From Hungatella sp. UBA4396 (lineage in GTDB: Bacteria > Bacillota > Clostridia > Lachnospirales > Lachnospiraceae): a stretch of DNA of 64,000 nt. Shown one piece after another: positions 59,460 through 64,000 of this stretch. The notes below the pieces were generated by a model. The model had not been told where the DNA came from, did not search any database, and saw nothing but the letters and a program-made list of their open reading frames with translations. A program made the translations under genes and the position numbers. Within the stretch, counting starts at the first letter, position 1. Every line of letters starts with the position of its first letter. The DNA is taken from the NCBI GenBank assembly GCA_002389905.1, contig DGRE01000071.1, positions 227,839-291,838 of the forward strand. Reading direction: 5' to 3'.

Positions 59460-61091
59460 ATGACCGTTGAGAAATTATTAGAAGAACCGGTATTTCGTAA
59501 TTTAAAGGTGCTGAATAAAAAGGCTGATTTAAAAAGGGAGATATTTACGGTTGAATCCACAGAGACGCCGGATGTTGCATCTTATTTACCTGAGAATACG
59601 TTATTGATTACGACCGGAATGGCTTTCAAGGATAACCCATCCGGATTATGTGAGTTTATCCACAGCCTGGACCGCTTACCCTGCGCAGGGCTTGCAATTA
59701 AGCTGGGACGCTTTATTGATCATTTGGAACCAGAGATCATAGAGCTTGCGGACCAGTTGGGATTCCCGCTGCTTCAGATTCCCTCTAATATGACCCTGGG
59801 TGAGGTGTTTCAGCAGTTATTGGCATACATCTGGGACAACCAGAATGCAGAACTGACCTTTGCCCTGAATACACAGAAGAAATTTTCCGGTTTGCTTCTT
59901 CAGGGTGCTTCCATGAGCGTTATGATGAATAACCTGGGACTGGTTATAAAAAAACCGGCCGCATTATTAAATCCCTTTGGAGAGGTGGAGGCAGCGGCCC
60001 ATACCTGTCAAAAAGAACATTTAAGGGCAGCACAAGCTTTGTTCCATAACCTGTCACTTTATGAAAGAAAAACGGACAGCCTTGAAAGTCTCATCAATTC
60101 ACCAACCATAAATCAAAAAGTCCGTATCTATCCCATACAGACAGTGGGGAGGAATCCGTATTATCTTTATATCTATGGGGGTGAGGAGAAGGAGTATGAC
60201 TTATCCAATCTTGTGATAGAGCAGCTGGTATTGGTGTTTGGTATCCTTTTGTATAAAAATTTATATGTGAGATGCAATCCTCTTAAACAAAAAGAAGCAA
60301 TTTTACATATCATTGTAAATAAATATAAAAAGGAACGGTGGTCTGCTGCCCAGCTATTTACGGTAGGAGAGAAATATGGGTTAAAGCCGGCTTCCAGCTA
60401 TAAAATAATCCTGGCTACCCTGGAGCCGTTTGGAGGAAGAGAGTTTGATTTCCTGAACCTGTCCCACAGAGAAGAACGGTACATATTAATATATGACTGG
60501 CTGAACAGGAAGTTTCAGGACAAATTCCATGGAGATATCATTGTCTTTCCGGAGACCTTGACTTACCAATATGTTTTGCTGATACAGGGAAATTTCAGAG
60601 AGCTGGAGAGTCTTTTGGAAAGTTACCATGAGGCTTTATTACGCTTGCTTCAAGTTCAAATTACATTCTCCTTTGGCAATAGTGTGGCACAGTTGGAGAC
60701 CATTGACAACTCTTATAATACGGCATTAGAGAGCTATCAATACGGCGAAGAAAAGGAAGGGATTCCTTATATTAAATATTTCAAATCAACCAATGCCAAT
60801 GAGCTGTTTAAGATGGTATCCGGGGAACAAATCAAGGGATTCTGCCTATACCATCTGAAAGGCTTGACCAATCCTGAGGATGAGATGACATTAGAACTCA
60901 GGAGAACTCTTAAAACTTATCTGGACTGTAGATGCAGTGTGACGGAGACTGCTAATCATATGTTCCTTCACAGGAATACCATTAAATACCGGATTAAAAA
61001 ATGCGAAGAAATTCTTGGCAGAGAAATCGCGGATGCAAATTACTGTTTCCAATTGCAATTGAGCCTGGTGCTATTAGAACAGAGCGGCTGA
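59460..61091 (+). CDS. pucR: PucR-family purine catabolism regulator
   Basis: A 543-aa regulator. N-terminal PucR sensor domain (~1-125; DVASYLPENTLLITTGMAFKDNP, GLAIKLGRFIDHLEPEIIELADQLGFPLLQIP), a middle GGDEF-like region, and the C-terminal HTH_30 (~475-540; TLKTYLDCRCSVTETANHMFLHRNTIKYRIKK). Located directly after the allantoin-type genes and in the same direction, with its own promoter, so it most likely controls them in response to a ureide or nitrogen state. Confidence 0.85.
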   Translation: MTVEKLLEEPVFRNLKVLNKKADLKREIFTVESTETPDVASYLPENTLLITTGMAFKDNPSGLCEFIHSLDRLPCAGLAIKLGRFIDHLEPEIIELADQLGFPLLQIPSNMTLGEVFQQLLAYIWDNQNAELTFALNTQKKFSGLLLQGASMSVMMNNLGLVIKKPAALLNPFGEVEAAAHTCQKEHLRAAQALFHNLSLYERKTDSLESLINSPTINQKVRIYPIQTVGRNPYYLYIYGGEEKEYDLSNLVIEQLVLVFGILLYKNLYVRCNPLKQKEAILHIIVNKYKKERWSAAQLFTVGEKYGLKPASSYKIILATLEPFGGREFDFLNLSHREERYILIYDWLNRKFQDKFHGDIIVFPETLTYQYVLLIQGNFRELESLLESYHEALLRLLQVQITFSFGNSVAQLETIDNSYNTALESYQYGEEKEGIPYIKYFKSTNANELFKMVSGEQIKGFCLYHLKGLTNPEDEMTLELRRTLKTYLDCRCSVTETANHMFLHRNTIKYRIKKCEEILGREIADANYCFQLQLSLVLLEQSG

Positions 61092-61137
61092 AATCCGGTT
61101 AACGGACAAGGCCGCTTCTTTCTGTATTGATTAACCA

Positions 61138-61166
61138 TTGTCTTTGCCTGAAGATTGATGTAAAAT
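61138..61166 (+). promoter_or_regulatory. Predicted promoter of msrAB
   Basis: TTGTCT (61138-61143), 17 bp, TAAAAT (61161-61166). A GCGGC/GCCGC hairpin at about 61083-61118 just upstream may end the pucR transcript. Confidence 0.45.
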
Positions 61167-61264
61167 TTATATAGTTTTGATTGTCATGGGAATGAATATA
61201 AAATTCGGTGGCATGATGATAATAGGAATTTACAATGAAAAAAATGAAGACACAGGAGGTTCTT

Positions 61265-62215
61265 ATGAAAAAAGAAATTTACCTGGCAGGAGGCTGCTTC
61301 TGGGGAACTGAAAAGTATTTGGGAAATATTCCGGGAATCTTATCCACGGAGGTGGGCTATGCCAACGGCAATACGGAGAATCCCACTTATGAACAGGTGT
61401 GCTACAATGATACGGGACATGCTGAAGCTGTAAAGGTGGAATATAACGATTCGGTAATAGGACTGCCTTTTATATTACAGCTTTATTATGATGTGATCAA
61501 CCCTGTCAGCGTCAACCGCCAGGGAGGAGATGTGGGCTCCCAGTACAGAACCGGAATTTATTTCGTTGATGAGAAGGATGAACCGGTTATCCGGGCTTCC
61601 ATTGATGAACTGCAGAAAAAATATAAAGAGAAAATTGCCATTGAGGTAATGCCTCTGAAACAGTATTCCAGAGCAGAGGAATATCATCAGAAATATCTGG
61701 ACAAGAATCCGGGCGGCTACTGCCACATAGGAACAGACAAGTTTGAAAAGGCAGAAAAGGCGGTGGATGTAAGCAGGAAATACCCAAAGAAATCCCAGGA
61801 GGAGTTAAAGGAACTCCTGACAGATCTTCAATTTGAAGTGACTCAGAACAGCGCTACAGAACGTCCCTTTCAAAATGAGTATTACGATGAGTTCCGGGAA
61901 GGGATTTACGTGGATATTACCACAGGAGAACCGCTTTTTGTCTCAGCCGATAAATTTGAGTCAGGCTGCGGCTGGCCCAGCTTTTCCAGGCCCATTGACT
62001 CCAGCCTGATTTCCGATCACGTAGACACCAGCTTTGGAAGCGTGCGGACAGAGGTAAGAAGCAGCAGCGGCGACGCCCATTTAGGTCATGTTTTTGAAGA
62101 CGGACCAAAGGAGCTTGGAGGGCTTCGGTATTGTATCAACAGCGCTTCCCTGCGTTTTATTCCCAAGGAAAAGATGGAACGGGAAGGCTATGGCAGTTAC
62201 CTGAAACTGTTATAA
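61265..62215 (+). CDS. msrAB: MsrA-MsrB fusion methionine sulfoxide reductase
   Basis: A 316-aa bifunctional repair enzyme. MsrA (residues 1-~160): catalytic Cys in GGCFWGTEKYLG and DPVSVNRQGGDVGSQYRTGIYF-type substrate site. MsrB (~185-316): SGCGWPSF, HLGHVFEDGP and the catalytic Cys in RYCINSASLRF. Only one CxxC-like position of the usual four Zn Cys is seen, so MsrB may lack zinc. It reduces S and R sulfoxides of methionine. The ATG at 61265 has AGGAGG ~7 nt upstream, so the longer frame is dropped. No signal peptide. Confidence 0.92.
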   Translation: MKKEIYLAGGCFWGTEKYLGNIPGILSTEVGYANGNTENPTYEQVCYNDTGHAEAVKVEYNDSVIGLPFILQLYYDVINPVSVNRQGGDVGSQYRTGIYFVDEKDEPVIRASIDELQKKYKEKIAIEVMPLKQYSRAEEYHQKYLDKNPGGYCHIGTDKFEKAEKAVDVSRKYPKKSQEELKELLTDLQFEVTQNSATERPFQNEYYDEFREGIYVDITTGEPLFVSADKFESGCGWPSFSRPIDSSLISDHVDTSFGSVRTEVRSSSGDAHLGHVFEDGPKELGGLRYCINSASLRFIPKEKMEREGYGSYLKLL

Positions 62216-62261
62216 GCTTCCGGTCAACCGGCAAATAAATTTACGGAAGAGGATATTTATT

Positions 62262-63245
62262 ATGAAATTAGGTATAGTTGGGTCAGGGGTTATTGTACAG
62301 GAATTTCTGACCATCACCCATCATCTGAAGGAAACAGAGCTGACAGCCATCTGTTACACGGAAAGAAGCCGGGAAACAGGCAGAGAGCTTGCGGACAGGT
62401 ATCATATCAAACAGGAATTTACCGATTATGAGGAATTTTTAAACAGCGGTGCGGACACGGTCTATGTGGCTCTGCCCAATCATCTGCATTTCTCATTTGC
62501 AAAAAAGGCTTTGGAGGCCGGAAAGCATGTGATCGTTGAAAAGCCCTTTACACCGACCTATAAAGAAGCTGTATTGTTAAGTGAACTGGCAAGGGAAAAG
62601 GGACTGTTTTTGCTGGAGGCAATTACGACCCTGCATTTTCCCAATTATAAAAAAATAAAGGAGATGCTGCCGGCTCTGGGAGATATTAAAATTGTCCAGT
62701 GCAATTATTCCCAGTATTCCAGAAGGTATGACAGCTTTAAAAAGGGCCAGGTTCTTCCTGCCTTTGATCCCTGCTGCTGCGGAGGCGCTCTTATGGATAT
62801 TAATATTTACAACATCCATTACGTTGTAGGACTATTTGGCAGGCCAAAGAGGGTGGAGTATTTTCCCAATGTGGAAAAGGGAATTGATACATCGGGAATT
62901 TTGGAGCTGGATTACGGAACATTCCAGTGTATCTGCGTGGGAGCGAAGGACTGCAAGGCTCCTATTGCCAATAATATTCAAGGTGATAAAGGCTGTCTGT
63001 ATCAGGATACGCCGGTCAACGTCTGCAAGAGTTTCCAGGTGTTTTTAAATGATGGGACAAGTTCCTTTGTTAATGAAAACAGCTATGAGCACCGCATGGT
63101 CGATGAATTTATAGAATTTGAATCCATGATCAGCCGGAAGGACCTGGAAACATGTTATCAGCTTTTGGATCATACGCTGACGGTGTGTGAGGTCCAGAAC
63201 ATTGCGAGAAATAAAGCCGGGATCGTATTCCCGGCAAACGCTTAA
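62262..63245 (+). CDS. Gfo/Idh/MocA-family oxidoreductase
   Basis: A 327-aa NAD(P)-dependent enzyme. Rossmann start KLGIVGSGVIVQEFL, then VYVALPNHLHFSFAKKALEAGKHVIVEKPFTPTY with the EKP catalytic Lys, and the C-terminal substrate domain with the conserved CCCGGALMDINIYNIHY. Acts on a sugar, cyclitol or dihydrodiol; substrate is unknown. AGAGGAT upstream; 46 bp after msrAB. Confidence 0.85.
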   Translation: MKLGIVGSGVIVQEFLTITHHLKETELTAICYTERSRETGRELADRYHIKQEFTDYEEFLNSGADTVYVALPNHLHFSFAKKALEAGKHVIVEKPFTPTYKEAVLLSELAREKGLFLLEAITTLHFPNYKKIKEMLPALGDIKIVQCNYSQYSRRYDSFKKGQVLPAFDPCCCGGALMDINIYNIHYVVGLFGRPKRVEYFPNVEKGIDTSGILELDYGTFQCICVGAKDCKAPIANNIQGDKGCLYQDTPVNVCKSFQVFLNDGTSSFVNENSYEHRMVDEFIEFESMISRKDLETCYQLLDHTLTVCEVQNIARNKAGIVFPANA

Positions 63246-63359
63246 ATCAGGCAGGGGTTTCAGATATATGTTCTTTTCTGTGGGAAGATATGATATGATT
63301 GGTTATGATAACAGTAATTACTGACCATGAGCGTCAACAGGAAAGGAGATAAAGAGCCT

Positions 63360-63836
63360 ATGAGACTTATGTTTAAACAGCGTTTTTTCTCTTGGTTTGA
63401 CAGTTATGATATATATGATGAAAATGGAAATACGGTGTATACAGTTAAAGGAAAGCTGGACTGGGGACACCGGCTTGAGGTTTACGATCAGGCTGGAGGG
63501 TATATGGCTACCTTGAAGGAAAAGGTTCTTACGTTCCTGCCCCGGTTTTTTATCCAGATTGACGGGCAGACAGTGGGAACCATTACCAAGGAATTCACAT
63601 TTTTCAGGCCCTCTTTTTCCATTGACTGCAATGGCTGGAGAGTGGAGGGAAGCCTGTTTGAATGGGATTACCGCATTCTCTCCGGAGATGACAGGATAGT
63701 GGCCCGGATTGAGAAAAAGCTTTTTAACTGGACCGATACTTATTCCATTGATGTGGAAGACCCTCAGGACAGTCTTATGGCATTGATGGTTGTTCTGGCT
63801 ATTGATGCGGTTAAGTGCAGCCAGAAAAAAGGGTAA
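63360..63836 (+). CDS. LURP-one-related (Tubby-like) protein
   Basis: A 158-aa protein with FKQRFFSWFDSYDIYDENGNTVYTVKGKLDWGHRLEVYDQAGG followed by repeated beta-hairpins (FFIQIDGQTVGTITKEF, EGSLFEWDYRI), the LURP-one/DUF567 fold related to Tubby. Bacterial members are of unknown function, maybe membrane-lipid binding. AAAGGAG lies ~11 nt before the chosen ATG; the upstream ATG at 63327 lacks a site. Confidence 0.75.
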   Translation: MRLMFKQRFFSWFDSYDIYDENGNTVYTVKGKLDWGHRLEVYDQAGGYMATLKEKVLTFLPRFFIQIDGQTVGTITKEFTFFRPSFSIDCNGWRVEGSLFEWDYRILSGDDRIVARIEKKLFNWTDTYSIDVEDPQDSLMALMVVLAIDAVKCSQKKG

Positions 63837-63870
63837 GGGGCGGGACCGCCGGTTATTGCTGAAAACAGGA

Positions 63871-63921
63871 AAAACACCTCGTTATTAATTGTGAAAAATT
63901 AATGGCGGGGTGTTTTTTTTA
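63871..63921 (+). terminator. Terminator after the LURP-one gene
   Basis: A 20-bp stem starting AAAACACCTCG and ending CGGGGTGTTTT (three G-T pairs), followed by further T. The last 80 bp of the window show nothing recognisable. Confidence 0.85.
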
Positions 63922-64000
63922 TGATTTTACCGGCTTACAAGATGAATTGTTTTTAGGGAGAATCTACTTAAATTAAAATATTGTTTAAAAGGTAAACCTT

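Noticed and set aside
1..64000. CRISPR arrays, tRNA and rRNA genes
   Set aside because: No regularly spaced repeats, no cloverleaf-like segments and no rRNA-like sequence were noticed while reading either strand.

Overview
The window looks like a chromosomal segment of an anaerobic, low-to-medium GC Firmicute of the Lachnospiraceae / clostridial cluster XIVa type (Lacrimispora-, Hungatella- or Enterocloster-like). This is inferred from strong AGGAGG-type ribosome sites, clostridial gene families (DUF2264, YesMN two-component pairs, anaerobic sulfatase maturase, PRD-type PTS activators) and the absence of any respiratory genes. No rRNA, tRNA or CRISPR array was seen.

Layout. (1) 1-9.9 kb is an AT-rich accessory island: the 3' part of a polymorphic toxin gene with its probable immunity gene, then a string of orphan toxin tips and immunity genes (an AHH nuclease tip plus DUF4274 protein, a decayed tip plus an intact 259-aa partner, a DUF6572 protein with an apparent ATT start, a lipoprotein). 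It is broken up by a complete IS110-type element and by relics of IS4-like, IS91-like and IS21-like elements. (2) 9.9-13.1 kb holds two small membrane proteins, an orphan LytTR response regulator and gene debris. (3) 13.1-20.4 kb holds a polar amino-acid ABC transporter facing two tandem NodB-fold hydrolases, a Mop/TOBE protein, a 71-aa protein, an orphan citC and an AraC regulator. (4) 20.5-25.7 kb holds DUF2264 and GH88 (unsaturated uronide degradation), a histidine phosphatase and an AEC transporter. (5) 25.8-30.9 kb holds a LacI regulator divergent from a complete siderophore/heme-type ABC importer with a consensus promoter and a DtxR-like operator.

(6) 31.1-38.7 kb is one eight-gene operon: fructose-type PTS IIB and IIC, class II aldolase, PRD activator, PTS IIA, IolC-like kinase, aldo/keto reductase and an RpiB/LacAB isomerase. 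It reads as a full uptake-to-triose pathway for an unidentified sugar. (7) 38.8-48.9 kb holds a Nudix hydrolase and then a sulfated-sugar locus: radical-SAM sulfatase maturase, YesN/YesM two-component system, sugar ABC importer and a cytoplasmic Cys-type sulfatase. (8) 49.1 kb is an HPr paralogue that keeps His15 but has Asp in place of Ser46.

(9) 49.7-61.1 kb is an allantoate-to-oxamate purine catabolism cluster: allC, an MFS transporter, allE, allD, a natural FdrA-YlbE fusion, a YlbF/DUF2877 protein, a DAACS symporter and a PucR regulator. In this pathway allantoate nitrogen would be released as ammonia and the ureido group transferred to carbamoyl phosphate. Allantoinase and carbamate kinase are not in the window. 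(10) 61.2-63.9 kb holds an MsrA-MsrB fusion, a Gfo/Idh/MocA oxidoreductase and a LURP-one-like protein.

The most unusual items are the toxin-tip array with an exact shared 15-bp junction, the IS110 leader with bridge-RNA-like folding, the S46D HPr, the AllF-AllG type fusion, and the unassigned PTS-kinase-aldolase pathway.
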